NCBI RefSeq assembly: GCF_000220395.1
Contig: NW_004086000.1
Span: 1 to 64,000, forward strand
DNA length: 64,000 nucleotides
Reading direction: 5' to 3'
Source of the DNA: Ichthyophthirius multifiliis
Taxonomy: Eukaryota; Ciliophora; Oligohymenophorea; Hymenostomatida
A program made the translations under genes and the position numbers. The notes beneath the pieces were generated by a model. It searched no databases, had not been told where the DNA came from, and worked only from the letters and a program-made list of their open reading frames with translations. This document shows, piece after piece, positions 1-13,195 of this stretch. Each line of letters begins with the position of its first letter. The stretch's first letter is position 1.

Positions 1-885
1 TTATTATATAAATATTTATTGTTTTACTATTTATTGTTTTTCTTTATAAAAATGAATGGAGTATAGTATTAGGTGATAAAAAAAATCATGAAATAAAATT
101 CCATCCTAATTAAATTTTATATTTCACCATTTTTGCTATTTTAAATATGCCTTTAAATTATAAAAAAATGATATAAATATCTAAAATAATATTATTAACT
201 TAAAAGAATTAATTAATTATAATATCTTTAATAATATTACCTATAATATATAAATATACGTAAATATATATAAATATATATTAATATATAATTTTATTTA
301 CATATTTTTTTTTTTATATATTTTTAATTTTTTTAATTATTAATTTATATTTTCTTTGTTTTCTTTTTTTTTTATGATTTTTTTTTATTCTTTAATTCAT
401 ATTCAATAAAATAATTTTTTTATTTTAATTTTTATTATATATATAATATTAATAAATAATAGTTATGCTCATCCTTTTATTTTATCTGATAATAGACACT
501 ATATATTTTATATATGGAAGAATTTTTTCAAAAAATATTAATATTTTTAATATTTTATGATTCCTTTATATAGTTTTTCGTTTATTTTTATAATATACCT
601 ATTTTAAAAAGGATTTTCTTTGTTCAAAATTAGTATTCTCTTTATTTTTTCTTGTTTAATTTTATTTCCTGCTGGACTTATTGAATTTAGGTATTATAGT
701 ATTAATGTTTTTTTTTAGTCTTTGAATTAAGCAAAGATGAAAATGAATATATTATAGATATTAACAAATAAAATATATAGATAAATATATTAGTATAAAT
801 AATTGTTAATATAGCTTTATTTTATATTTTTATCTGGAGAACATTTGTATATGAAAAAGATTAAATTGGAAGATTTATGTTTTGA
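1..885 (+). CDS. ALG10: ALG10/DIE2 alpha-1,2-glucosyltransferase, 3' part
   Basis: This is the C-terminal part of the ER-membrane enzyme that adds the last (third) glucose to the dolichol-linked oligosaccharide used for N-glycosylation. The gene starts before the window. The first exon encodes a membrane segment then SIVLGDKKNHE, matching the family motif I-V-GD-x-x-x-H. A 213-nt intron (260-472) is removed to give YTYAHPFILSDNRHY, the family's most conserved motif. EFRYYS follows, and the C-terminus reads FYIFIWRTF...RFMF before TGA at 883-885, like the family ending -RFMW. The frame slips by one base at a run of nine T (708-716). A tenth T would join EFRYYS to the C-terminal frame, so a homopolymer error is likely. 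Downstream is a tail-to-tail gap to the minus-strand gene ending at 1728. The family identification is strong. Confidence 0.85.
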
Positions 886-1667
886 AAAATATAATCTGTG
901 TATTTTTTTAAATTTATAAAGAATATAATTTTTTTTTTATAAAAATAAAAAAAAAGCTTATGTTCATTTTATATATAATAAAATTCAAAATTTAAAATAT
1001 TAATTAATATAATTATTTTATAACTAATTAACAAAATATAAATAACATTAAAAAAATTATCAAAAATTATTTATTTGGGATATTTCTATAATTTCATAAC
1101 TATAAATAGTTGCTTGCTCAAGTTATTATTATTTTCAATTATTTATTCATAGTTTTATAATAATTAATTTAAAGAAATTGTTATATTTTAAATAGTACTT
1201 TAATATTATAAGTTTTATAAAGGAACATATCTTTGATTTTTACTATTTTAATTACCTTTCTATTTTTTTAAACTATTTCTTTTAAAAAAATAACAATTTC
1301 TAAATTCATTAAATTATATTGTAGTGGATATTAAAAAAAATCCTAATTATAAATCACAATAATTACAATGTAAATCTTAATAAGCACAATTTATAAAAGG
1401 TTTGCTTAAAAAAATTTTAAATTCTTTTTTTAATATTTTTTGATCCAAATATTTATTTATTTCAATATTTTCTTTTATAAGAATATATTATTCTTTTTAT
1501 TCAAATAATTCGACATATTATATTTATTAATTTTTTTATATTAAAATATCAGTATTTTTGTTAGAACTATATTTACATTTACAGGATAAATTAAACATTA
1601 AATAAAAATAGAGAAAATAAATATTTTTTAAAATAATAATAAAATAAAACAATAAAAATATAAATAA

Positions 1668-1711
<44 letters not shown>

Positions 1712-1727
1712 TTATATATTTTTATTT
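886..1727. other. Intergenic, A+T-rich, convergent
   Basis: This lies between two genes that end towards each other. An open plus frame continues to about 1442, but it lacks conserved motifs. It is expected by chance because only TGA stops in this code. A (TA)n tract sits at about 1676-1706. No RNA gene was seen. Confidence 0.5.
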
Positions 1728-3175
1728 TCATTATTTCCAATCTAATTTTGTAATTATATATTTTTTAGCTATATTATTTTTTTATTAAACTAAATTATTA
1801 TTAGAATTTTCTTTTTTATTTTAAAGTATTGCTTTTCTCTTTTATATTATTTAATTTTCATTTTTCGCATACATTCTATCTTATTAACTGTTTAAAAAAT
1901 ATTAAATTTTAGTTCTTTTTCCAATATTTTTGATTTAAAGTATATTTTTGTTTAAAAAAGTTACTATTTTTGAAAAATATTCAATTTCAAATCCTATTTC
2001 AGTAATAAAAGAGTTTAAAATTTTCATTAAAAAAATAAAAATATCCTATTCTTGATTATCTTCTTAATCTTCTTCAGAATAATTATTTAAGTTATTTTCT
2101 AGCAAACATTATAAAGTTATAAAAAAGTTTTTTTGAATAACTAAAGTTTTAAAGCTTTCTAAAAAACCGCCTTCTATTACACACTAAATGTTTTTTGAGA
2201 ACGAAATTAATGTTTCTTTGACAATTTAAAAGTTCTAATTGTTAAAATAAAGCACTTCGCATGATAAATCAAAGTAAATGAGCTATGTTTTTTAAATATT
2301 TTATGTATTTTTGGAATTTTAGATGTAGTGTAATACTTAAGTAACTGTTTATAATGCTAAAATAAAAACAGATTAAGGTATTTTTTATTTTTATGTATTG
2401 ATTATATTAATAAATTGTATAAAATATGTAATATTAGTTAAATTTTCGGTCATAAAATTATTAATAATCATAGTATAGACTATTAGTATATTCTAAAAAT
2501 GTATATTTAAAGAAAATAGTTAATTTAGGTTTTAAAGGAAAAGATCAGAGAATAAATTGGTTGAATTTTACTTTATTAAATGCTCTATTATTTTAAAAAA
2601 AGAATAGGAAATATTTTCTTTTAAATTAATTTCTTTTTCTTTATTATTTTATTAGATTTAAGCTTTATTTTTTAATATATAGGAAATTATTTATTCTAAT
2701 GTTAACATTTTTAAATTATCTTAAGAAATAATTATTAAAAATTTTTCATATTTTTATTAATCATTTTCATTATGATTTATTTCATATACTAATTATTTTA
2801 AATGAATTTCTAAAGTTTCAATAAAAATATTGTTTTTGGAAAGTTCAATCATTTCAGGTCTTATTTATATAGAAATGTCAAAAAATATCTTAAAAGCATA
2901 ATTAGTTATTTCTAAATTATCTGAATATATATATAAAAAAGATAGGGATATTTTCAAAGCCAAAGGCGCTATTAATTAATAAAGAGAAAACTAAGAATAA
3001 ATAAATAATTCATGAAGTTCTTTTAATATCATTATTATTTAATTCTCACTAGATGAATTTAGAAGTAATATAGCCATTTCATCAAATGTGTTTTTACGAA
3101 AATCTAAATTCAATTGTTATTATTAATTTTATTTGTTTATTTAGTTGGGAAATTTAAATTTAAATTCTCGTTTTG
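1728..3175 (-). CDS. Helical-repeat (ARM/HEAT-like) protein, 5' end unresolved
   Basis: One open frame on the minus strand runs from about 3175 to TGA at 1728-1730, roughly 480 codons, with clearly protein-like composition (many D, E, K and S codons that the flanks lack). It begins with a basic, Q-rich stretch (SKREFKFKFPNQINKQNQQQ), then LDFRKNTFDEMAILLLNSSS, then repeated amphipathic leucine/isoleucine helices. Late in the protein come an acidic linker (NNYSEEDQEDNQEQD) and a basic end. A basic N-terminus before armadillo-like helices resembles importin-alpha, but I see no canonical ARM signature, so that is only a suggestion. There is no good ATG at the 5' edge, so a further exon probably lies upstream in the A+T-rich DNA before 3200. 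Confidence 0.6.
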
Positions 3176-4073
3176 AAATAACTAATTATTTTTTTAAATA
3201 AATTTTGTAAAAATAAATAAAAATATAAAAATTATATATATATTAATATATATAATTAATTTATATATATATATTTATAAATAAATTTTTAAAATAGAAA
3301 AATAAAATAAATTATATATTAATTAATTAATAATTATAATAATTATATTTTATAATAATGTTTTAGTTAATATTTATAAATATTAATTAATTTTATTATA
3401 TGATTTTATATTAATATCTATAAATATTTAATATTAAATTAATATTTTTTTTTAATTTTTATTTATTTTAAAAATATATCATATTAATTTTATATTTATT
3501 TAAATATTTTTTTTATTTAATTTTTTAATATTTTTTTTTTAAATTTTTTTAAAAAAATATTATATAAAATATATATATAATATTTTTTTTTTTTTTATTA
3601 TATATTAGTTTTATATAAAAATATATTTTATTTTTATATTTGGTTTTTTTTTATATTTTTTTTTTTATTTATATTTTTTATATTAATTATATATTTTATA
3701 TATATATAGTTTTTTTTTAATTTTTTTTTTTTAAAATTAATTATATTATTTTTTTATAATTATATTTAATTCAATTTTAATTTAGTATTAATTATATATA
3801 TATATATATATATGTAATTTTTATATTTTTATTACATATTTATATTTATATTTTTATTTATTTTTTTATATAAAATACTATTTATAAAAATCTATCATTT
3901 TTAATATATTTTTATAATTCTTATTATTTTATTTAAATATAATATTAATTTATTTTAATTTTTTTTTAATATATATATTTTTATATTTGAGTAATTTTTA
4001 TTTTATTTATTATTATTATTTTTTTTATTTTTTTTTATTTTTTTTTATTTTTTTTTATTTTTTTTCCCCAACT

Positions 4074-4106
<33 letters not shown>

Positions 4107-4130
4107 GTTTACTTTATGTCTATAGATATG
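3176..4130. other. Intergenic spacer, nearly pure A+T
   Basis: This contains almost only A and T, including TA tracts (about 3791-3812 and 4075-4098). It presumably holds the promoter or first exon of the minus gene ending at 1728 and the 3' end of the C2 gene. No coding frame with protein-like composition was found. Confidence 0.6.
4018..4064. repeat. Short tandem repeat T8-A-T-type
   Basis: There are about five copies of a 10-nt unit (TTTTTTTTAT with small variation), followed by TTTCCCCAAC. The single CCCCAA is not a telomere array; no second copy is present. Confidence 0.7.
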
Positions 4131-7100
4131 ATTATTTATTAAAATAATTTTCATTGGTAGTTTAATTTAATTGCATTTTATTTTAAATATCTGTTTCTTT
4201 TTCTGCAAAAGTTCTTATTGGAAATACTTTTTCAGCTAAGTTTTATATTTATCCATTTAAAGTAATCATAAAAGAGTAAAAGATACAACTATATTTTATA
4301 TATTTGATTCTTTTTTATATATTACATCAAATTTTTAATTAAATTCTATTTTTATTATTTCTGGTAAAATATTTTAATTTTCTCAGAACAAAATTCACTT
4401 ACAATTTAATTCGAAAAATCTTCTTTATATAATATCGTTTTCGCTTAAAAATAAATATAAATTTCCTCGTTTTCCTATATTTATTTTAATTCGAAATCTT
4501 CCAAAGATTAAACACAAATGAAGATTTTCATCCAATTAATTTCTTGGAATTATATATGACCTAAAAGTCCTATATTTTCTCTATTTATATTACCTAAAAA
4601 CTATTTTAATATATCATTTTGGACATAGATAGATGGATAAAATTATATAAAAAATGGTAAAAATGTATCCTTTTATTAAAAAGGTAAAAGACTATCAAAA
4701 AAGAAAAATTTAGACTAACAAATAATAATCTAATTATTATTATTATTATTATTTTATTTAAAAATCAACTCGAATTTACATTTATCATAAAAATGATAGA
4801 CTAAGAAATCCATAAATTAAATTATTCATTATCCCCTTTCACAATTCCAAACTGGTCGATAATATTGGAATATTTGGTTTAATATTTACTCTTATTTTTA
4901 ATATTAATTATACATTTTCTAATTCCAAAAATCCTTTTTTTTTTAATAATAAGGGCTTTGTCTATTCATTGCTTTTTTCTTCAATAATTATTAGTCTGTG
5001 TAATTTTAATGTAATTTTACCTAAAAAAGACTCCTAAAAAGACTGATTAGATAAACTTAGATTACAAAATAATTTCTAATTTGCTGGCTTTGTTAAAATT
5101 ATTAAATTTTATGTTTTTTATATATTTTATTATTATATGTAGGGTAGTTCGGCTGTTTCTGTTATTTTTTAATTATTTTTGTTCATATATGTAAATTAAA
5201 CAACTGTTTTGGGAGATAGAAGGTCTAATGGGATGTATATGGATAAAGGTTCGTTTAAATAGAGTTCGTTTTCGTTGATTATTTTGTACTCTTTTTTCGT
5301 AAATTTAGTGTTTATGTATTATTTAGTAGAAGGTAGGTATAAAGAAATTTTAAAGGAAGATTTCTGCTTAAAATTAGATGATAACAAAAAAGAAAGTCCT
5401 TTTTTAAATTCAAATTTAACCATTTGTTTAAATATAGAAAGGTCTTTTGGTTCCAAGTTTATTTAATTTTGGTTCTAGAATTGGCTTTTGATATATGTTA
5501 AGGGGATTTCGGGGGAGAATTAAGTTAATAATTTAGTCGAGAAGGAGATCGGGGAATTATTTTGGTCAATATAGGTAATTTCTGAAAGGGAAAAGGACTA
5601 AAAGATATCAATATTATTTTATATTTAATTTGTTTTTGTTTATAAAGCTTACTCTTAATTTTACTGGAAAAAGACTTTTTTGGAAATATTTGTTATATTG
5701 TAATTTAAAAGGAGAGAAAAAGAAGGTTAAGATATTTCATTTTAAAAATTGAGTATTTATGAATTTATTTTGAGTATATTTTTGGTGTGTTTTTTTTTTT
5801 TTTATAGTATTATTTTTTATAAAGGTATAGTTTGGAATGAAATCAGAGTATTTTTTAGGTAAAAAAGGACACAAAAAAAGTAAAAAAAAGGCTATTTTTA
5901 TGGAATTTAAATAGAGAGAATAAACGGCGTTTTTTAAAGGGAAATTTTTTGTGAATTTTCAATTTGAAACTCATTCAAAAAAACCTGTTTATTTTTATAT
6001 GAATTTTCTTCGGGTTTTTTAGTCAATTTTATTTTCGAGAATATCTCTTCGCATTCAGTATTTGATAAAATTTTAAATTCGAAAAAAAAAAATTCACTTT
6101 TTTAGAAAAAATCAATATTTTCGACTATTATATTACTTATATTGAGTTAAAAAAGGGTTTCTTCTTGTGTATTTTTTAGTCGACTTTTTTCATAAAGGTC
6201 TAATTTGTAGTTTAGTATATAATTTTAGGTTACATTTTTTGTATTCTCAAGTGCCTATATGATTTAAAGCTGATTTATATCCTAATCGAATATTTTTAAT
6301 TAATAATTATCTAGTTTAGTTATTTATTATTATTATTATTTTAGCATTTCATTTATTTCATTGTATTATTTAAGAACAGTGAGTTTAATTTCAGTGTTAT
6401 TTTCTAAAAGAAAAGTATCGAAAAAAAATGCTTTTTAATCTTTGAAATATTTTGTAGTTGAACAATGTTAAAAATCTTTGATTTAATTAGAAAACTATAA
6501 TTCTTTTAAACATATTTATTAGGAAAAACAACTTTTTTCATTATTTATTTATTATTATTTTATATTATTTATTCTTATTTTTATTATTTTTTCAACTTTT
6601 TCATCTATTTATATGTTATTTTCTTCTATTTATTATATGTTTTCTTCTTCTTAAAATTCAAGTATTTTCGGCTAATAGAGTTATAAATTTAATTTAAAAA
6701 TTAAAGAATAATCTTCTTTATTTTATGGAAAATATTATGAATTTTAACTATCTAAAGATATAGAAAATGCTAATTATTTATTATTATTAAAAAAATAAGG
6801 ATAAAGATCATAAAAAAAGAGATGCTTTTTAAATAAAAGTATAGTATTTTATTCATTTATATCTTCTAAATTTAAAACACTCCTATCTTTAATTTACATA
6901 AACTATATTTCTAGAAAATCATCATGTTTTATTTATTAAAAAATAGTATTTTATTAACTATTATTCACTATTTTAGCCATTTTGACATTATTTTAATTCA
7001 TATTAGAATCTTCAAATCTCATATATTTAACTAAACTAGGACATAATAGTTGTTTTTCTAATAAAAAAACATTCTAGACATCTTCTAGGGACTTAATTTC

Positions 7101-10100
7101 GGCAAAAAAAGTATAAAAATGTGCATTTTTTTGACCTATTTTTATGACATATTTTTGTGTATTTTTTAAAAGTTGATTTTAGTTTTCATTTTCGTTTTCA
7201 TATTCGAATTTGCAAATTTAAATTGGTAAAAAATTCCAGAAGAAGATTTTATCTTTTTCGAAATTAAAAATATTAATTTTTAATAAAATTTTAATCCAAA
7301 AATTTTAATTTTAAGCCGATACTTATAAACAGTCTAAAAAAATTAAATTTTCGCAAAAATTTCTAAACTGGAATTTTTTGCTATTAAAAACACCAGAAAA
7401 ATAAGTGTTTTTCTACTCTATACTTAACTCTATGAAAATATCGCAATCTTCCTCTTATTATATTATTAAAAAATCCTCCATATATATATTATTTAACATC
7501 CCTGTATTATCTATTTTCTATTTTAACCCTTAATATTTCTTCTATAGGCTTCTTATTTTTATTTATACCTCCATATTGGCAAAAGAAACTGGAAAACTGG
7601 CATTTAGAGTACTTATTTTCAACATTTTTCCCATTTCTGGCATTATGGGATTTCCTATGGGAATTTTTTATAAAGCAGAGTGTTCATTATGGGGCATATA
7701 TTCGATATATATGGAAATTATTCCATTAATTTTATTATTTAATTTATTTGTGTCAATGTCTATAATCGAGGATTTTTTGAGATCGGGGAAGGCTAGTATC
7801 GAAAGAGGTAGGTTTTTTTAAAAAAGAAGTGTTTTTTCAGAATAAAATTAAAAAATAAGGACATCGTGAATATTTTCTGTATTAAAAATAATTTTTTGCT
7901 TAAATAAGAAATCGTTTGAGTTTTAGAGAAAATCTTAATTTGTTTATTAAATTTATGAATTAATGGAAAAAACACAGGAAGGGTTTTTAATTTATTAATT
8001 TAAGTAAAAAAGGCCTTCTCCTTTAATTTAATTTATGAATAAAAAGCCTTCATTTTATTCTATAAAAAAAGACTGGTTTTATATATAATTAATCTCTAAA
8101 CTAGCATTTTAACAAATTTCATTAAAATAATTTTCAGCAGAAACAGATTTCTATATAAGTATTTATTTCATATATGTTCTATATTATTACTAAAGAATTA
8201 TATTTTTTTATATATATGAGTATTCTTTTCTTAAATAAGTGTTATTTTATAATAATTGAACAGGACTTATTTTAAATGAAAACAAACATGAATTTTATTA
8301 GTCTTTATCGTTATTTATATATATATCGTAGAAATCAATTGTTAATTCGTCGTTTTGTTATTTATCTTCTTCTTCTGATTTTATATGAGTTATTATATTT
8401 TAAAAGCCTTCTATTTACAAAAGGAATTAATTAGTACATATATTAGATATATATTGCAGGTTTTTATAAGATATTTTAGCATAAATGCTTATTTTTCCTA
8501 TGTCTGAGACGTTTATTCCTGTAAGCTTTAATTTAGAGATTGTTGTTTATAATTTTTTAAAGGTTTTTTATTATTTTTTTATATGTTTTATTGATTTTTG
8601 TTTGTTTATTCTTTGCTTTAGTTATCTATTAGCTTTGTTTAATAATTGGTTCTTTCATTTTCGACTTCTTCTTCATCTAAATTATTGGTTTCTATTTAGT
8701 CTTAGAACTTTATTTTTTTATTTTTAGACCATTTACTATTATATATTTTGTTATTTTTATTCTTTTTTTTAAAAAAATAAAAATACTCTTCGGCTCTATA
8801 TGTTAATAATAAATGCAGTTTTGTAGAAAATTAGTTTGTTGTAAATATTACTTCATGACTAGAAAAAAATTCTATTTAATCGTTTTTATTTTCTTTCCAT
8901 TCTACTTCTGCAAAGTTTATTGTTTATGATTAATTAGCCTTTTTTTATTAAAAAAAATAAATATGTTATAAATATATAAATGCAATTATAATTTATTATT
9001 ATATATTTATATAAAGTAAATTATTTCATATATATATTTACATTTTGTAAAGCATGTTTTTTAGTATTTTATTTATATTCAACTAATGAAATATTCGCAT
9101 ATATATTAATTTCAATATAGTCTAAAATATTATTGGTTTTACAAACAAATACAGGCCCAGAATTATCAAATTAGAATTTTTTATCACCAGTAAGAATTTC
9201 ATAAAAGCATTTTTTTAGTTTTTAATTCTCTATTTTTTAAATTTTAATACTAACAATTCCTTAGTATTTTTAAGTAAAAAAATTATTTAAAAAAACCAAT
9301 TACATAAAAAGACTTCCTTTTTTTTAATTTAAATCAACTTCGTCATGAAATGTTTAATTTATACACGTAGGTTTATTAACTATAAGTTCTTATATTTCCA
9401 ATTATAAATCGATAATGCCACCTATAATATCTTCAGTATTTGAAATTATATTTTTTAGAACAAAAGACAAAATTCTTCGTTATAAATTGCTTGTATCGAC
9501 TAAAAATTTATAATTAATTTAAGTATTTGCAGATTAAAAAGATTTAGTTGATTTTTATATTGGTTCTAAATAAATATAACCTTCTTTTACATTTTTAAAG
9601 GCAAAAAGATCTATTTTAAATAAAATATAACTATATATATATATATAAATATATATATATACCTTATCCACTTAAAATATTAATTTTAAGAACTCCTTTA
9701 TAATTTAATTAATTTGCATATTTAATATTTGGATTCATTATTATTTTATTATCTTAATTAAAAAACTCAAATTAAACTTTTAAATTACCATTTTATTAAA
9801 GCCAATCTTTAGACATTAATTATATTTCTTCTGATGCTTTTTATTTTGTTATTATATCTATTAGCCTATATTTTTATTAAGCCGCTAATGTATCATTAAA
9901 TAAATTATTTTTTTCGAATATACATATATATAATGATTCGGATTCGCTTAGATCTTTTATTGGAAATGAAAAATTACTATTCCATGTTAATTATTCCGAA
10001 TTTTCACAAATATCAGTTCTAAATAAAGAACCTGCAATTACTAATTATCTTTATTTAATATTTTATTATTATTAAAGTTTTTTTTTTTTTATATATTTTT

Positions 10101-10223
10101 ATATGATTTTTTTGTTTTATACACATATGGGTATGGCTTTCCAAAAAGGGAATTAAATATTATTTTTGAACCTTCTTATACTTAAAAACTAAGAATTCCA
10201 TTCGGAAGGGATTATTATGACAT
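4130..10223 (-). CDS. Very large C2-domain protein (boundaries of last exon approximate)
   Basis: A chain of long protein-like open frames fills this interval on the minus strand. It starts at ATG 10223 (MSQQSLPNGILSF) and gives well over 1,500 residues. Several segments look like C2 beta-sandwiches, the Ca2+/phospholipid-binding module: FGKPYPYVIAGS...LTWNSNFSFPI near 10.0 kb, GVLKINILSGQGIYIY near 9.7 kb, EVIFTTNQFSTKLHLLLTY near 8.9 kb, INSQIQQTNQDFL...FQFYSEKTLLF near 7.9 kb, DCDIFIELSIEQKNTYFSG near 7.4 kb, and KIFICVQSLEDFELKQ near 4.5 kb. Acidic spacers such as NLDEEEVENERTN separate them. Few introns are needed; one clear intron removes about 8955-9055. The architecture is reminiscent of ferlins or tandem-C2 tethers, but I saw no convincing C-terminal membrane helix. 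It could be two adjacent genes. The exact stop was not found. Confidence 0.6.
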
Positions 10224-10964
10224 TTTTTATGGTTTATTTTTGTTTTGATTTGTTTTTTTTTTTAAAAAAAAAGTAATTTAAAATATTTTATATATAAAAT
10301 TAATTATTTAATATATATTTTTTATTTATTTATTAATTAATAAAAATACGTATATATATATATAAATTAGATTTACATATTTTTTATAAATTTCCAAATT
10401 TATTTATACTTATATAAATGAATTTTTTTAATTACATTATTATCCTTATTTAAATGTAAATAATTAAATATTTAATATATAAAAATCTATATTATATATT
10501 ATATTTACATATTATAATTTTTTATAAATCTTTAAATATTTTTTTTTTTTTAAATAATAAATTTATATGAAATAATTTACTTTTATTATTTTAATTTTGA
10601 ATAATATATTTAATTTATAATAGTTTAGTTTTATTTTTTAACAAAAATATTTAAACTTATTATGTTTATATGAATTTATAAAAATAAAATAAAAAATATA
10701 ACTATAATCTTTTAATATTAAAATATATTTCTAATATAATTTTTTTTATAATAAAAATTTAATAAGATATAAATAATAAAAATATATTAATATACAAAAA
10801 ATATTGGATATAAAAAATATATATTTATATATATAAACAATTTTATATATATATATTTAAATATTTCATAAATTATAATTTACTTTAAATAAAATATTTC
10901 TTTATTATAATTATTTAATTAAAATATAAAAAATATTCAAAATGAAAGAATTTAGTAAAATTAA
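10224..10964. other. Intergenic, A+T-rich
   Basis: This is the upstream region of the C2 gene and the downstream region of the TMBIM-like gene, both on the minus strand. Only AT-rich sequence and short TA runs are seen. Confidence 0.6.
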
Positions 10965-11989
10965 TCATCTATTTAAAATAAAAAGCAATTCTTTAAAAAT
11001 AATAATAATATCAATATAAATATCAAGAGCAGCAATTATATAATCATCCATTGTATATTTAATTGATTTTTCACATGTAAGTCTTTAAATATCAAATATC
11101 AAATAAAGCAAAAAAAGTCCAATAATAGCTAAACTAGCAATAATTTAAGCAATATTACTATTTCTTCCATTTGTAAAAATTAAAATAACTATAACAGCAA
11201 TTGGAAGATAGAAAAAAATCGATATTTTAATCGTAATATCGTACTTAGTGAAAAAAGCATAAAGAGTCAAAAGCAAGACTATCAAAGTAGTTAGTCCTGC
11301 GGTTAATAAAACTATATATGGTTCAACTATTCCACATACATAGCTTAATAAATAGCTTTCTGAGAGTGTAAAAATAAAGAGGAGGATGTAGTTTTTGGGT
11401 ACTTATTTACAATGATTTCGATAACAGTAAAGTATGAATAATATTACTAAATTTGAAAATATACATATACTTAAAATCCATTTATTATCTTTTTGGAAAT
11501 CCCTGTATTTTTCTTGAGATACAGCTAATGCTATTATAGACATTGTAATTAATAATTAAGTAAATATTATTCCTAATACTTTTCTTATAAATGCTCTTCG
11601 AATATTATTATCTGAAAAAATAGATGTTATTTCTGATAACTTAGGAGAATTCTCTATATCTATATTATTATTATTATTTTGACTTTATGTTTTTATGTTC
11701 TATTTTTTTCTTAATTTTAATTGTATTTTAAGTTTGTTTTTAGTTTAATGTTGGAGGATTTTATAAATTATTTTCTTCGTTTTATTTGATTTTAGATACT
11801 GGAGAATTCGAATATCGATCTTAAGCGTAGGCATTTTCGAAGTCGTTTAAGTTTATTTTATCGTCTAGTTTTATAATTATCTTATTTAATTAGTTTTTTT
11901 AAGTAATTTCGATTAGATTTTAGAGCTTCGGATATTGTAGTAGTTTGTTAAGTTATGGTATTACTGTAATTTGAGGGGTTTATAATCAT
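10965..11989 (-). CDS. TMBIM / Bax inhibitor-1 (lifeguard) family membrane protein
   Basis: This is a seven-helix membrane protein of the TMBIM family, pH-sensitive Ca2+-leak proteins of ER, Golgi or plasma membrane. The C-terminus is diagnostic: TCEKSIKYTMDDYIIAALDI then YIDIIIIFKELLFIL and TGA at 10965-10967, matching the family pattern D-Y-I-x-A-A-L-x-L-Y-x-D-I. Upstream are RRAFIRKVLGIIFTQLLIT, the usual first helix with its Arg cluster, and six more hydrophobic segments. The N-terminus (MIINPSNYSNT...) is hydrophilic. Two features need care. An intron probably removes the revcomp of about 11703-11804. A run of seven T (11894-11900) has to be read as six to join the start frame to LDDKINLNDFENAYAQD. 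The stop, family and strand are secure; the exact start is less so. Confidence 0.8.
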
Positions 11990-13015
11990 ATTTTTTTATT
12001 TTTATTATTATTAGTATATAATTTAAAACTTAATTTCTATATTATTTTTATAATTATTATAATTTATATATTTTAATTTTATTTTTCATATTTTTTTTTT
12101 TTTTTTATTAATTTATTGAAATAGAATTTTTAATATTAAACTTTTTTTAATTTATATTTTTTTTTATGCTCTTTGTTAATAAAATTAGAAATTATATAAA
12201 TTATTTTATATAATTTATTTTTATTAATAAAATTATATAATGTATATGATTAATGATTAATAAATTAGTTAATGCATATAAAAATAAAAATAAAAAAATT
12301 TGACAAATTAATTTTTTAAAATATATAAAAAAAAAAAATTATTGTCAAAAATCTTTTTTTTAAGTTTTTTAAGTTTTATTATTTTTTAAAAATATTTAAA
12401 AGTAATATAGATTATTATATTTATTTCTTTAAGAATTTACTTTGTTAAAGTATATAAATTATATTAAAAATCAAATTAAAAAAATAAAATCCATAATTAT
12501 TATTAATAATTTACATTTTTTTCAACAATTTATTTATTCTCTTATATTTATCTAAATTAATTAATAAAAGATATAAGCCAAATATAAATAAATTTTAAAT
12601 AATTAAAAATCATAATTATTTTAAAAAATTCTATTTTAAATTTTTATACAAAAAAAAAAAAAAATTGATAAAATAGTATAAGAAAATAAAATCCATAATT
12701 ATTATTAATAATTTACATTTTTTTCAACAATTTTATTAATAAAAATAATTTTATTCTCTTATATTAAAAAATATCTTTTAAAATATATTTTTTTTTATTA
12801 ATTAATAAAAGATATAAGCCAAATATAAATAAATTTTTAAATAATTAAAAAATTCATAATTATTTTAAAAAATAAAAAATCTATTTTATTAATTTTTATT
12901 TTCAATAAAAAAATATAAATTTGATAAAATAGTATAAGTATTAAATATAAAAATTTATATTAAAAAAATATATGTATAAAAAATTTATATATAGAAATAT
13001 AAAATAAAAACAGAA

Positions 13016-13051
<36 letters not shown>

Positions 13052-13195
13052 TTATATATTAATACATATATAATAAGCATTAAAATAATTATTATTTAAT
13101 TTAATATTAAATATAAAAATATATAAATAATATATAAAATAAATCTTCATTAAAATATATTTTCAAAATAAAAATAAATTAAAATTAATATTTAT
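11990..13195. other. Intergenic, divergent upstream region
   Basis: This separates the divergently transcribed TMBIM-like (-) and VPS18 (+) genes. It is extremely A+T-rich and contains the tandem duplication listed separately. No coding frame is supported. Confidence 0.6.
12481..12938. repeat. Diverged tandem duplication, about 200-256 nt per copy
   Basis: Copy 1 is about 12481-12682 and copy 2 about 12683-12938. Both open with AAAATAAAATCCATAATTAT and share TTTACATTTTTTTCAACAAT, then AAAGATATAAGCCAAATATA. Both close with TGATAAAATAGTATAAG. Copy 2 carries several short A/T insertions. The copies are too similar in order and content for chance AT matches. The region is noncoding and upstream of VPS18. 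Confidence 0.8.

Noticed and set aside
613-1442. Long plus-strand code-6 frame extending past the ALG10 stop
   Set aside because: The conserved ALG10 C-terminus ends in another frame at 885; with one stop codon in AT-rich DNA, frames of this length arise by chance.
4064-4072. CCCCAA next to poly-T, possible telomere repeat (ciliate CCCCAA)
   Set aside because: Only one copy is present and coding genes continue on both sides; no tandem array.
5229-5965. Plus-strand ORF with membrane-like stretches (MDKGSFKQSSFSLIILYSFF)
   Set aside because: The minus strand of the same DNA gives a more protein-like sequence continuous with the C2 gene (e.g. YLNEPLSIYIPLDLLSPKTV), so the plus frame is an antisense shadow.
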